A DNA stretch of 43,899 nt. It comes from a virus. Below, piece after piece: positions 1 to 9,503 of this stretch; the first letter of the stretch is position 1, and each line of letters starts with the position of its first letter. The notes beneath the pieces are model-generated. The model was not told the origin of the DNA. It did not search any database and worked only from the letters and a program-made list of their open reading frames with translations. The position numbers and the translations under genes were made by a program. The stretch is taken from the IMG/VR virus record IMGVR_UViG_3300017779_000024, positions 1 to 43,899 of that record; one strand, written 5' to 3'.

Positions 1-3000
1 CTTTCCCTGCAGCAACTCCTCAAGGTTAGCCATAACTCTTGGGATGATGGCGTCAGATAAAATAAGTTCCTTTTTATCTTCTGCTAACTCAGCACTATCC
101 TTAGCCAGCTCATCAAGTATAACCTCTAGATCTTGCACATTGTTTACGTCAAGGCCTAGCTTCTTTGCTGTATCCTCAATCTTCTTACGTGTAGGGCTTA
201 GCCTACTTCTCTGATACTTCTCCAGTAGAGCTGTATATTCTTCTGCAAACGTCGTTGACTTCCCAGCTTTCTTTGCCGCTTCAACAGCTTTTGTTGCCCT
301 AGCTCTGAAGTTTGCATCCCTTTCTGTTTCTTCTATAGCTTTAAAGTTTGTAGCTATAGCCATCATAGATTTTACTTCTTTGAGGTTTGACTCTGTTACA
401 ACGAGATTACCTTCTTCGTCTTTGCTAAACCTAGCCCTCTTCATACTGTTGTTGACGTCGTTAACAAAGTCAGAGAACGACTGCATTTGATCAACAGGGA
501 TAAGCGAAGCGTCTATCCCAGCTACAATTCTTGCAAGAGCACGGTATGCTCCAAAGTCTTTTTGTCTAGACTTTCTAACCAAAGTCTTCTGCAGGCTACG
601 CATACTCTTAACAAGGTTAAGGTGATCGTCCATCGCTTTCCTTGCATCTTGCTTATCGAATATAGTAGCTAGCTTATCGAGGAATGAGTCTATAATATCG
701 AGATCGTTTTCAGAAAGTTTCTTAGCTGAAGTTCGTGCCATCTGCCCAGCTATAGCGAAAAAGCTTTTTAGCTGTGTAGCACTAAACTTATTAGACGTCT
801 TCCTATCTTTCATACGTTCTTTGATAAGAGCCTGGGCTTTCTTAAAGAACTCCTGCAAACTTTTAGACTTGTCCTTAAGATTTTGCAATTCTTTACGTAG
901 ATTTTTAGCCTCTGTAGATAGATTGCCTTGTCTACGTCTAGCTTGAGAGGCTATCTTAGCTGACTCTTTCCTAGCAGCTCTCCTTCCCCTAGCAAACTGA
1001 ACAGCATTTTTGTATGTTTTTTCTGCCTGCTCTTTCTTCATACCGCTATCCTGAAGAACTTTAATTATCTCATCCTTCTTCATCTTAAACAAGTTGACTT
1101 GCTTAGATCGTTTTAAAACAAGCTTTTTGTTCTTACCCTTTCCCTCCATAACCAAGGTAAACCCATCCTCTGTAAGCATGTCAGCTACAGTTTCTACAAT
1201 CTTCTGTGCGCTCTTACCTTCCTCTGCTGTATTGTCATTTGATTCAGATTCATTTAAAGACTCTACCTCAGAAGCTATTGCTGGATCAGGCGTCGGCTCT
1301 GCTTGAGCTTCTTCAGCCTCATCATCAGTGGTTACTGTTGGTACGTCTTTCAGCCCCTCAGTAGCTTCGGCTAGCCTTTGCATGCCAGCAACACCAAAGC
1401 CTTCTGCCATAGTGCTAGTAACAAACTTAATAGCGTCAGCTACGTTCTTTAACGTAGGGTTTTTAAACTCTGCACCAAACAATCTACCTACATAATTTTT
1501 TAGTGATGAGATAAGACCTTGCTTATACTCCGCTGACAAATCACCGTTAGTGATGTCAGCGAGTATCTCCATAACAAGTTCCTTAGCAGCTTCTGGATTT
1601 TGCTCTACGATTTGTGACAACAACTTTCTAGCAAGCTCGTCTGTTACAGCTACCTCTGATAAAGCCTGTTGCTCTTCAGTAAGGTACTCGCTAATAAAAG
1701 CTAAATATCTTTTAGCATTAGGTAAAGCCATAGCAAACTGGCGTGCAAGCTTACGCAACGCTGTCCCTGCACCTTGCTTCTCATCGATCTGCATAGCAGC
1801 AGAGTGAAAAGCTTCGTGGTATGCTGTATTTGCTTTTAAAGCAGGTAAGAAAAGGTGCACTTGATTGCCATCCTTTAGATGAATACCTCTTGATACATCT
1901 GCCCCTGTAGCTTTTTCAAAAGCTTTAGCTGTACCATGAATGAAAACCTTACCTCCCTGACCTACGACAGTTTGTATTACTTTCTTTACGTTTTGAAGTC
2001 CACGTATAATTTCTTCACGAGAAGAAAACTTAGTAGATATAATTTTACCAGCGTTAATAATTCTATCTATAACGCTGTTAGCATTTTCACCAGTAAGCTC
2101 TACTGAATTTCCTCTACTCACTCTCCCGTAATCTGTTATATCTGGATCTACTCTACCCACCTCATCTATAACAGCTTGAGTTTCAGGATCTTCTAAGTTT
2201 TGATCTAGGAAAGATTGATTCTGTGAGTACTTACCTTCTATATTAAACTTAGCTTCAAAAGCTTGTTTTGTATCTGCTTGTAAAGCTGAAAGCTCTGCTT
2301 CGTACACAGCAACAGCATCCTCGTTGCCTTGGCTTCTTGCTTCCTCTAAGTTTTTTCTAGTATCAAAAGCTTTCCTTCTATTTTTTCTGATACGAGTATT
2401 ATACCCACTTATCTCCGTAAGATCCTCATCAGTAATATTTGCTAAAAAAGCCATGTCTCTAGCTGACACCCTCCACATCTGGTCCTGCGTCTCAAGCATC
2501 TCTTGTTTTATCTGAGCTTTCTTTTCAGAGTTTGTTTCTTTGGCTAATTTTTTTTGTAAAGCTTCATATTTATTTTCTAAAGCTAGTTGATCTTTAAAAT
2601 TAAACTTCGAAGCTATATAAGAGGGCGCTCTTACAATACCCATTTGTATACCTCCTGCTGCAGTACCTATAGCAAAAGCATCAAGGGTTTCAATATAGTT
2701 ATACTTTATATTAGTTTTCTCTATTTCTTTACCTGCTATCTGTGATCTTAAATTAGACGCTACGTCATCAGCTATGTCTTCTGTATTTAACCTTGTTTGT
2801 AAACTTGAAATCTCCCTATCTAAAGCTGTACGTTCAGCATAATTAGTAAGGTGCTGACTTGCAAAAGAAACCAACCCCTCCTCTATACCCTCTTCAAAAA
2901 ACTTAAACACTCTATTTCCCGTAGTTTTTCTCCAACCTGTCCCTATAGCTCCTAACACCCCCTTCCTTGCTGTTGTCTTTACTGTTTCTTGGGCAATATC

Positions 3001-4986
3001 TTTTACTCCTATGCCAAACATTCTACGTATAGCATTGGCAGAGATAACCTCTTGCTTCATAAATATTTTTTCTGACACATACTCAAACCCACCCATGAGA
3101 GAAGAGTATAAAATCTTTTCTGCCATAGTTAAATTTGGATTGTCTTTCATATCGCTATACGCACTTCCTGTAGTACTTCCAGCAAAACCAACTAACGCTA
3201 CCTCTGGAGCGCCTAAAACCGTCAGAACTATTTGTCCAGCAATCTGAGGTACAGCAGCTGCAACGCCATCTAAAAATAATGTAGCTGCTGCCTTTTCATT
3301 ATGATAAGGTCCAAGTGTAATATTTCCAAAAATACCTCTCTCTATTTCTTCAAGACTTAAACCCTCTCTTAGTTTTTTGTTTTGATCCATAGCTGCAGCA
3401 AGCTCATTCCAAGTAAACATGTCAGGCTCAAACTCCCTTCCGTATATGTCTCTAAACCCTCCTCCTGCTATCAGATTTCCACCCCTAATTTTTTGTGATA
3501 GAAGCATACTTTCAGAAGTTGCGTCAGTAAGTCCTATCATATTACCTAAATCAATAAACCCATAAGCAATCATGCCCCCTGTTGCATATAAGTTTTTCCA
3601 ATATGTTACGTCATCTAACTTCCTCCCATAATACTCAGCGCTTTGTCTATATCTATTTATTGCAGTATCGCCATTCATAAACACCTCGTCCATAGACATT
3701 TGCATAACCACATCAAAAATATCGTAAGCTCTTCTCTCTATTCCTAACACTTCATTTGCTTCGTTATATGTGGATATAACAGTAGCTTCACGATCTCTTT
3801 CTCGATTTAAAACAGCCTCTTGTTCAGCCCTAGTAGTAGCTGCAGAAAATTCATCTACAAAAATTTCTATGTGAGATTGAACCTTACCTTTATTATCTAA
3901 AGCTTCTATAACCTCAGATCTAGCTGTGTAATATCCAGCGACTTTATTGTACTCCTCTGCTGTTAACTCTTTTCCAAAAGCACTATAGTACTCAGATGCC
4001 TTTTCAAAAGTGTTTAGCTTTTCTGGCATCCCTCCCTGAGCTAAAGTTAACTCTTCTTCATTGGTGGGAATGTAAGATGTGTTAAACTCATTAAGGTGTG
4101 GCTCATAAAAAAAACTTGCTCCCTCTTCGGTATCTATTGTAGGCACCTCAGCTACAACAGCACTACTATATGTGCCTATGTCAAATGTATTAGAAACTAT
4201 AGCTTGCTTCCTCATCTCTACATTTAAAGTAGAGTTAGCATCCTCCATAAGCAATCCACTGTTTTGAATAATAGCTTCAAAGTTATCCGCTGTTGTGCCT
4301 GTGTTGGTTACATAAGAGTTAGTTCTAAATGTATCATAAATCTCGTTACTAAAGCTAGCAATATCACCAGGTCCTACGGGAGTGCCTAACTCTATTCCTC
4401 TGCTTGTTAACCATTTTTTTGCTAAGTGGTAGTTTTCGTAATCTACATTACTTAAGTCTCCCTCTGTGGCAACAAAACCGTTACCAACGGATTCAGAAGA
4501 AAACTGTTCGGCAATGTCCAACCTAGACTGCTCATGGAATCTATCCTTTTCTTCTGACCTTAATCCGCCTACACCAGTAAAGTTATCACCGTCTATGGGA
4601 TCTGTTCTACTCCCGAATATACCCTCAAAGAAATCACCTTGAAGAGCCTCTTGTCGTGACGCCAATCGTGACAGATCGTTCTCCCTTTGTGAAGGTGCAA
4701 TAGTACTGTCCGTTGGAACATCTAAACCTCCACCTTCTACACCATATCCTAATAGAGTAGAGTACTCTGCCGATAGCGCTGAATCTTTTTTTTTTGGGGC
4801 TACGCCAGCTAAGAAAATAAAATCCCTTTCGTTACCCTCAAAGCCAGCTTGTCTAACAAGATTAAACGTACTGTCAAAATATGTCTGCTGTTGCATCATA
4901 TCAAACAGCTGATCTTGGGTTCCTACGTATCCAGCGTCCTTTACAATATTGAATATATTGTTTTGATATTCTGTAAATCCGTTCAT
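1..4986 (-). CDS. Giant internal virion / DNA-ejection protein with zincin motif (partial)
   Basis: The ATG is at 4986 and the frame stays open to position 1, giving at least 1662 residues with no stop in the window. A zinc-metallopeptidase signature HEAFH is encoded at 1804-1818 (residues 1057-1061), inside a region reading ANTAYHEAFHSAAM. Hydrophobic, Gly/Ala-rich stretches lie at about residues 563-605 and 762-790, and charged coiled-coil-like sequence at about 1300-1400. Very large proteins with such mixed content at the end of the structural genes are usually packaged in the capsid and ejected with the DNA in podoviruses. The protease could act on peptidoglycan cross-bridges, host proteins or virion proteins; the sequence does not say which. 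The gene follows the 1183-residue virion protein by 10 bases. Role as an ejection protein is inferred from size, position and hydrophobic segments. Confidence 0.8.
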   Translation of the reverse strand, partial: MNGFTEYQNNIFNIVKDAGYVGTQDQLFDMMQQQTYFDSTFNLVRQAGFEGNERDFIFLAGVAPKKKDSALSAEYSTLLGYGVEGGGLDVPTDSTIAPSQRENDLSRLASRQEALQGDFFEGIFGSRTDPIDGDNFTGVGGLRSEEKDRFHEQSRLDIAEQFSSESVGNGFVATEGDLSNVDYENYHLAKKWLTSRGIELGTPVGPGDIASFSNEIYDTFRTNSYVTNTGTTADNFEAIIQNSGLLMEDANSTLNVEMRKQAIVSNTFDIGTYSSAVVAEVPTIDTEEGASFFYEPHLNEFNTSYIPTNEEELTLAQGGMPEKLNTFEKASEYYSAFGKELTAEEYNKVAGYYTARSEVIEALDNKGKVQSHIEIFVDEFSAATTRAEQEAVLNRERDREATVISTYNEANEVLGIERRAYDIFDVVMQMSMDEVFMNGDTAINRYRQSAEYYGRKLDDVTYWKNLYATGGMIAYGFIDLGNMIGLTDATSESMLLSQKIRGGNLIAGGGFRDIYGREFEPDMFTWNELAAAMDQNKKLREGLSLEEIERGIFGNITLGPYHNEKAAATLFLDGVAAAVPQIAGQIVLTVLGAPEVALVGFAGSTTGSAYSDMKDNPNLTMAEKILYSSLMGGFEYVSEKIFMKQEVISANAIRRMFGIGVKDIAQETVKTTARKGVLGAIGTGWRKTTGNRVFKFFEEGIEEGLVSFASQHLTNYAERTALDREISSLQTRLNTEDIADDVASNLRSQIAGKEIEKTNIKYNYIETLDAFAIGTAAGGIQMGIVRAPSYIASKFNFKDQLALENKYEALQKKLAKETNSEKKAQIKQEMLETQDQMWRVSARDMAFLANITDEDLTEISGYNTRIRKNRRKAFDTRKNLEEARSQGNEDAVAVYEAELSALQADTKQAFEAKFNIEGKYSQNQSFLDQNLEDPETQAVIDEVGRVDPDITDYGRVSRGNSVELTGENANSVIDRIINAGKIISTKFSSREEIIRGLQNVKKVIQTVVGQGGKVFIHGTAKAFEKATGADVSRGIHLKDGNQVHLFLPALKANTAYHEAFHSAAMQIDEKQGAGTALRKLARQFAMALPNAKRYLAFISEYLTEEQQALSEVAVTDELARKLLSQIVEQNPEAAKELVMEILADITNGDLSAEYKQGLISSLKNYVGRLFGAEFKNPTLKNVADAIKFVTSTMAEGFGVAGMQRLAEATEGLKDVPTVTTDDEAEEAQAEPTPDPAIASEVESLNESESNDNTAEEGKSAQKIVETVADMLTEDGFTLVMEGKGKNKKLVLKRSKQVNLFKMKKDEIIKVLQDSGMKKEQAEKTYKNAVQFARGRRAARKESAKIASQARRRQGNLSTEAKNLRKELQNLKDKSKSLQEFFKKAQALIKERMKDRKTSNKFSATQLKSFFAIAGQMARTSAKKLSENDLDIIDSFLDKLATIFDKQDARKAMDDHLNLVKSMRSLQKTLVRKSRQKDFGAYRALARIVAGIDASLIPVDQMQSFSDFVNDVNNSMKRARFSKDEEGNLVVTESNLKEVKSMMAIATNFKAIEETERDANFRARATKAVEAAKKAGKSTTFAEEYTALLEKYQRSRLSPTRKKIEDTAKKLGLDVNNVQDLEVILDELAKDSAELAEDKKELILSDAIIPRVMANLEELLQGK

Positions 4987-4996
4987 GCTTATTTAA

Positions 4997-7900
4997 TTAT
5001 CTAGTTGATTCGCCTTCTGGAGCAACAGCACCTCCTTGTACAGCTAATATACTTATTGCTTCAGCTTCTGCTGGATTTAATAAAGGAGCAGTGACTCTTC
5101 TAATAGAAATAATTCCTGTGCGAACTGTGTCATTTTCAACTTGAACCCCATTTTCCATTTTAGTTTCTTTTGCGTTTTTATACTTCATCTCAAATGGAGT
5201 TACTCTTATTAAAGAAACTTTATCACCTTGATTACCACCGAAAAGTAATACATCCCCATCCTCTGTCATACCAGCATATAAACCAACGTGATTTCCTCCA
5301 TACTCATTTTTCATCACAACAACATCTCCTACTCTAGCTCCTGCAGATGTAATAATTTGATCATTGTTATCTTGAATATCTAGGCTAGGATTATCAAAAA
5401 TATTATCTCCTACACTTGCATAAGCTTTCGCTCTAACAGCACCAAATCTATCTCCACTTACATCCTGAGGAATATCTTGCTCTGGATCAGCTTGCAACAT
5501 TAAATCACCAATGAAAATAGCGCACCATGCCATTACTGGATCAACGTTATAATATTCTTTTTTCTTCGCCGCTTTTAAAGTAGTATCTGTTTCTTGTTTA
5601 TAATCTTGGTATTTAAGAGCTTTTTCTTCTGCTAATTGATCTACAGAATTATCCCAATAAGTTTGAGCTTCTGCTTCCGTTGAAAATAAAGGGTTAGTAG
5701 GATCTGCCGTTGTTACATTTAAAAACATCTGCTCAATATCCTCCACTATATCTCCTTCTGTTTCCCCTAAATTAAATACGTTAGTCAGAAGAGATAGAGC
5801 TTGCTTTTCTTTAGACTCATTAAAGTCTATAAAATCACTTAATGGTGCTCCTCTATTAATTAGAGTAGCCGTGTTAGGCATTGCTGCACCAAACTCTGCT
5901 GTTGTAATTCCATACTTGTTTATGTCAAGAGCTTGCGCAGCTTCGTAGTGCTCTGTTCCTTCTCCTGGCATTCCAAATCTTAAAATCATATTAGCCAAAT
6001 CAAACTCATAAGTATCTGAGCCTTGAGCTAAAAGTCCTGCATTATCATACTGCTCTTGGTTGTCAGGATTAAATGGATTTGGTACAAGCCCCTGTAAATA
6101 ACCCCCCATAAACTCAGTAATTTTTTCATCAGACATTGTTAAGCCATTTGCAATTAGAGCTTTCTGCTCTTCAATACGCTTTGCCTCAGCTTCAATTTCA
6201 GCTTTTTTATTTTCAGCGTTTAAAGCGACTTGCTCTGCTAAAGTTTCCTCGAACTCTTGCTTAAACTCATCAATAACTTCCTGCCCCCCTGCTTCCTTAG
6301 TCATCCTAGCTATGTCTTTATCATCTCTTTTACGACTCCTTTTTGCTTTTCTTTTTTCTTTTCTTGTAGGCTCGTTATAAGAAACTATTTGAGCAAGAAG
6401 GTTTGGCGTTTCAACACCAGTATCTATAGGGCCTGCTTCCTTACCTGGGAGTACTTCAGGAGCTAATGGTCGATTAAGAATATCTTCTATAACAGGCTCA
6501 TCTATCTGTTCTTCGTCGGTTATCTCCACCATATTCCCTGAAACAGGATCATATCTCATGTTAGGGTTTACAACAGTTTCTAACTCTTCTGAGTCTTTCT
6601 CCTTTACTGGAACCATTTTCCCTGAAACTGAATCATATCTCATGTTAGGGTTTACAACAGTTTTTAACTCTTCTGAGTCTTTCTCCTTTACTGGAACCAT
6701 TTTCCCTGAAACTGGATCATACTTCATCTTCTGATCACCGTTCTTTTTTTTTTGATCACCGTTTGTCTCGTCATCACCATTGGTCCCTCCAGGAATTACA
6801 CCTCCTTCTTCTAAAGGATTTGCTCCTCCAACTCCTTGGTTTAAGTTGTTTATGTTTTGATTTGATTGGCTTTGATTTTGCTGTTGAAGGATAGGGCCAA
6901 GCTGACTCATAGCTTGACCTAGTAAAGTGTTGTATGTAGAAGCCTTACCTGTCCTTTCCTGTCCTTCTAGCTGCTGCTTTATGTTATTAAATGCAGCGCT
7001 GTCTGTTTCAGAGTTTACGTATATATCAGCCTCTTCCGTAAGCAGCGCTAACAAATCTGTTTGGCTTTGTGTACGGCCTTGCATACTCTGTAATCTATCT
7101 ATAAGTTCTTGATCTTTAGCAATCTTATAACCTATCACTTGCCCTGTAGATAAATCTATAATAGCTTTTTCTACGTCTATACCAACGTTACTTACTGTTA
7201 CAGATTTAAAGTTTCCGCCACTAGCTATACTACCTACAGTCATGTCTGGATATGTATTCGCTAAAGTAGGATCTGCAGCTGGTTGATCATCAGCGTTATA
7301 CGCTGTAAATATTGTTCTAGTAAGACCAGTAGGACCTGTCGTCGCCCCCGATAGCATTTCTGCTACAGCATCTTCGTCTACCTGAGGGAACTGACCACGT
7401 ATAGTATTGTAGTATTCTCTTGCATGGACAGTCTCTCCGTTTCTAAAGTTGTTTATTTCATCCATGGTTATACCTGAAGGAAGACTTGCGGGCTGTCCAG
7501 TTGCAGCGTCAATAAACTGCATTTCACCGCTTGCAATACCTGCTTCTATGTCTTCTGTGCTTAGAGCATATATAGGAGTCCCGTCAGTTTCAAAGCCTGT
7601 AACTTTAGATATAGAGACACCCTTACTGTTTCTTAAGCTAAACAGCTCTGGGTGCATCGTGTTGTTTATAGCATTTAAATCTCCAGACTGCAAGTCTCTA
7701 TTGCCTGCGTACATAGACTTATACCCCTCCATAGCAGAGGCGTTCCACATAGTACGGTTGTTTTTAGCAAATACATTGTATTGATCTGCTACGTCTGCAG
7801 AAAAACCCTCCTCGTCAAAACCGACAACGACAGGTTGGCTAATGTTTGGTACAATTTGCGTTTCTTGATATCCACCTTGCGAGGCGCTCAAGCCTTTTTT

Positions 7901-8548
7901 AGTAGCAAACTGCGAGTTAAAAACTTCTTTACCTACTGCACTACCTAAAAACTTATAATCACCTACTATAGATCCTGTTTCGTAAAACAAGTTGTCTGCA
8001 TTGGATGCCGTTATGCCTGAAGTAAAATAATCTTTTGCGTCAACACCTTGCCCAACCATAACTACGTTACCCTGCCTTGTATATACAGGAGGCACAGCAT
8101 ACTCGTTAATAGCATTTATGTTAGACTCTAAAAGACCTTGCTCAGCAAGCTCAGTGTTGCCTTTTATCTCAGCAGTTTTCTTAGCTATAAACTGTGTCCC
8201 AAACTTAGCGTCTTCAACAATGCTTAAGTATTGATTTTTAGCCTGTGCAAAAGCCGCTTCGTTATCACCGCTAGGATCTAACTCAAAATTTGTAGCAGCC
8301 TCTTGATATATGTCCAAAGCCAATTGTGCTGCACCCTGATACTTTTGATTGATCTGTCCTGGTACAGCCTCTCCTGCAGCACCCATTGGGTTTAATGCCT
8401 TCATCTTAGCGTCCCTTTGCACAGCTCTTTCTTGAGCTACAGCAAGAATAGGGTTAGCAAAAGAAGCCGCTACACCTTGACCGATAGCTCCGTAGTCTAT
8501 GTTGGGTGCTAAAAACCCTGTTTTAAATCGTGTACCTTGTTCAGACAT
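4997..8548 (-). CDS. Virion-associated protein with C-terminal NlpC/P60- or CHAP-like peptidoglycan hydrolase
   Basis: This 1183-residue protein is probably a virion component that helps open the cell wall during DNA entry. The last 185 residues look like a papain-like cysteine hydrolase of the TIGR02594/CHAP type: Cys1009 in MAWCAIFIGDLM, His1087 in GGNHVGLYAGM, and Asn1106 in FGGNQGDKV would form the active site. Residues of the middle region contain three copies of a 28-residue repeat (YDPVSGKMVPV...VNPNM), followed by a highly charged Lys/Glu coiled-coil stretch. The N-terminal part is not recognised. The start overlaps the end of the upstream gene by 8 bases, which supports translational coupling. 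Hydrolase call is by motif reading; a lysis role instead of an entry role is possible but less likely given the size and the neighbours. Confidence 0.8.
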   Translation of the reverse strand: MSEQGTRFKTGFLAPNIDYGAIGQGVAASFANPILAVAQERAVQRDAKMKALNPMGAAGEAVPGQINQKYQGAAQLALDIYQEAATNFELDPSGDNEAAFAQAKNQYLSIVEDAKFGTQFIAKKTAEIKGNTELAEQGLLESNINAINEYAVPPVYTRQGNVVMVGQGVDAKDYFTSGITASNADNLFYETGSIVGDYKFLGSAVGKEVFNSQFATKKGLSASQGGYQETQIVPNISQPVVVGFDEEGFSADVADQYNVFAKNNRTMWNASAMEGYKSMYAGNRDLQSGDLNAINNTMHPELFSLRNSKGVSISKVTGFETDGTPIYALSTEDIEAGIASGEMQFIDAATGQPASLPSGITMDEINNFRNGETVHAREYYNTIRGQFPQVDEDAVAEMLSGATTGPTGLTRTIFTAYNADDQPAADPTLANTYPDMTVGSIASGGNFKSVTVSNVGIDVEKAIIDLSTGQVIGYKIAKDQELIDRLQSMQGRTQSQTDLLALLTEEADIYVNSETDSAAFNNIKQQLEGQERTGKASTYNTLLGQAMSQLGPILQQQNQSQSNQNINNLNQGVGGANPLEEGGVIPGGTNGDDETNGDQKKKNGDQKMKYDPVSGKMVPVKEKDSEELKTVVNPNMRYDSVSGKMVPVKEKDSEELETVVNPNMRYDPVSGNMVEITDEEQIDEPVIEDILNRPLAPEVLPGKEAGPIDTGVETPNLLAQIVSYNEPTRKEKRKAKRSRKRDDKDIARMTKEAGGQEVIDEFKQEFEETLAEQVALNAENKKAEIEAEAKRIEEQKALIANGLTMSDEKITEFMGGYLQGLVPNPFNPDNQEQYDNAGLLAQGSDTYEFDLANMILRFGMPGEGTEHYEAAQALDINKYGITTAEFGAAMPNTATLINRGAPLSDFIDFNESKEKQALSLLTNVFNLGETEGDIVEDIEQMFLNVTTADPTNPLFSTEAEAQTYWDNSVDQLAEEKALKYQDYKQETDTTLKAAKKKEYYNVDPVMAWCAIFIGDLMLQADPEQDIPQDVSGDRFGAVRAKAYASVGDNIFDNPSLDIQDNNDQIITSAGARVGDVVVMKNEYGGNHVGLYAGMTEDGDVLLFGGNQGDKVSLIRVTPFEMKYKNAKETKMENGVQVENDTVRTGIISIRRVTAPLLNPAEAEAISILAVQGGAVAPEGESTR
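6530..6735 (-). repeat. 84-bp direct repeat inside the 1183-residue virion protein
   Basis: The stretch CATGTTAGGGTTTACAACAG begins at 6557 and again at 6641, a period of 84 bp (28 codons); a third, partial copy extends toward 6735. The two full copies are almost identical at DNA level, so the duplication is recent or kept uniform. It encodes the linker-like module containing DPVSGKMVPVKEKDSEEL. Confidence 0.9.
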
Positions 8549-9500
8549 CTTTCTCGAATCTTAGTAATAATTTTAATAAATATTTATGCAGCGGAGTATC
8601 ACCTTTTTTTGCTAACTTAAATAATGTTTCAGACTGCTTTGGATTAAATACATACTCTCCCCCAGTAAGCTCTGCTTCCTTTACTCCGCTTTCCTCATCG
8701 ACAACAGCTTTTTTGTTTGTGTCGTGATCGAACTCCCCTTCTGTAACAAATGGAGCTTCTTTAGTTTTACCGCCCACTCTGTAACCCACCATACCTCCGT
8801 CTTCCATACTAAGACCTACAGCTGCACCAGCAATACCCCCAATACCACTAGCTACGTTAGCAAAGTTTTGTGTTCTTTGCTGATTAGCTTGGGCTACCCT
8901 TGCCTCGCCTAAAGCTTTAGCGTCGTATGCATACTGTAAATCTTGCTGACTACGAGCCTCTCGTAACTGAGTAGTTCTTTCTTGAGCAGCCCCTAACTGC
9001 ATAAGAGCTTGAGACTGAAGCTTCTGTTGAGTAAGAGCCTCTTCCCTTTGCGACCTTTGAGCTTGTGATGTAGCTCCAGCTAAAGCACCTAACCCCCTAG
9101 CGCCAAACTGTGTAGCAGCTTGCGTTGTAGTAGCTAACGATCTATTTATATCGTCCATCCTCATCTGCAAAAGCCTTTGATCATACGCCCCTTTTACACC
9201 TTCGTAGTAAGCTGACGGTGTAGATAAAGACGGTTGGCTTGCACGAGCTTCACGCAATTCTGCTAACGCTGCATCTAAAGAAGCTGTAGCATCAGCTTCT
9301 AACTGCCCTTGATTCATCATGCCAGCAATACCTCCAACAAGCGAGCCTAATCCTGCAGCTCCCCCTGCTATTGCTGACGCTTGCCCTTGTGTTATCCCAC
9401 CTCTTCTTCCTGAACCACCTCCGCCACCACCGCTACCGCTATCATCTGTAGTTGTTTCTTCTGATGTAGTTCCGTTTTGTTCTTCTTCTCCGTTAGTCAT
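8541..9500 (-). CDS. Small internal virion protein, Gly-rich
   Basis: A 319-residue protein with a poly-Gly segment (residues 24-29), two Gly/Ala hydrophobic stretches (about 42-62 and 213-231), a Gln/Ala-rich helical middle part and a C-terminal motif GGEYVFNPKQ (280-289). That motif, with a following Lys-rich helix, is common in tail-tip or internal virion proteins of podoviruses. It lies between the tail-tube protein and the hydrolase-bearing virion protein and overlaps the latter by 8 bases. It is probably packaged and may insert in membranes during ejection. No enzymatic motif is seen. Confidence 0.7.
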   Translation of the reverse strand: MTNGEEEQNGTTSEETTTDDSGSGGGGGGSGRRGGITQGQASAIAGGAAGLGSLVGGIAGMMNQGQLEADATASLDAALAELREARASQPSLSTPSAYYEGVKGAYDQRLLQMRMDDINRSLATTTQAATQFGARGLGALAGATSQAQRSQREEALTQQKLQSQALMQLGAAQERTTQLREARSQQDLQYAYDAKALGEARVAQANQQRTQNFANVASGIGGIAGAAVGLSMEDGGMVGYRVGGKTKEAPFVTEGEFDHDTNKKAVVDEESGVKEAELTGGEYVFNPKQSETLFKLAKKGDTPLHKYLLKLLLRFEKDV

Positions 9501-9503
9501 TTT

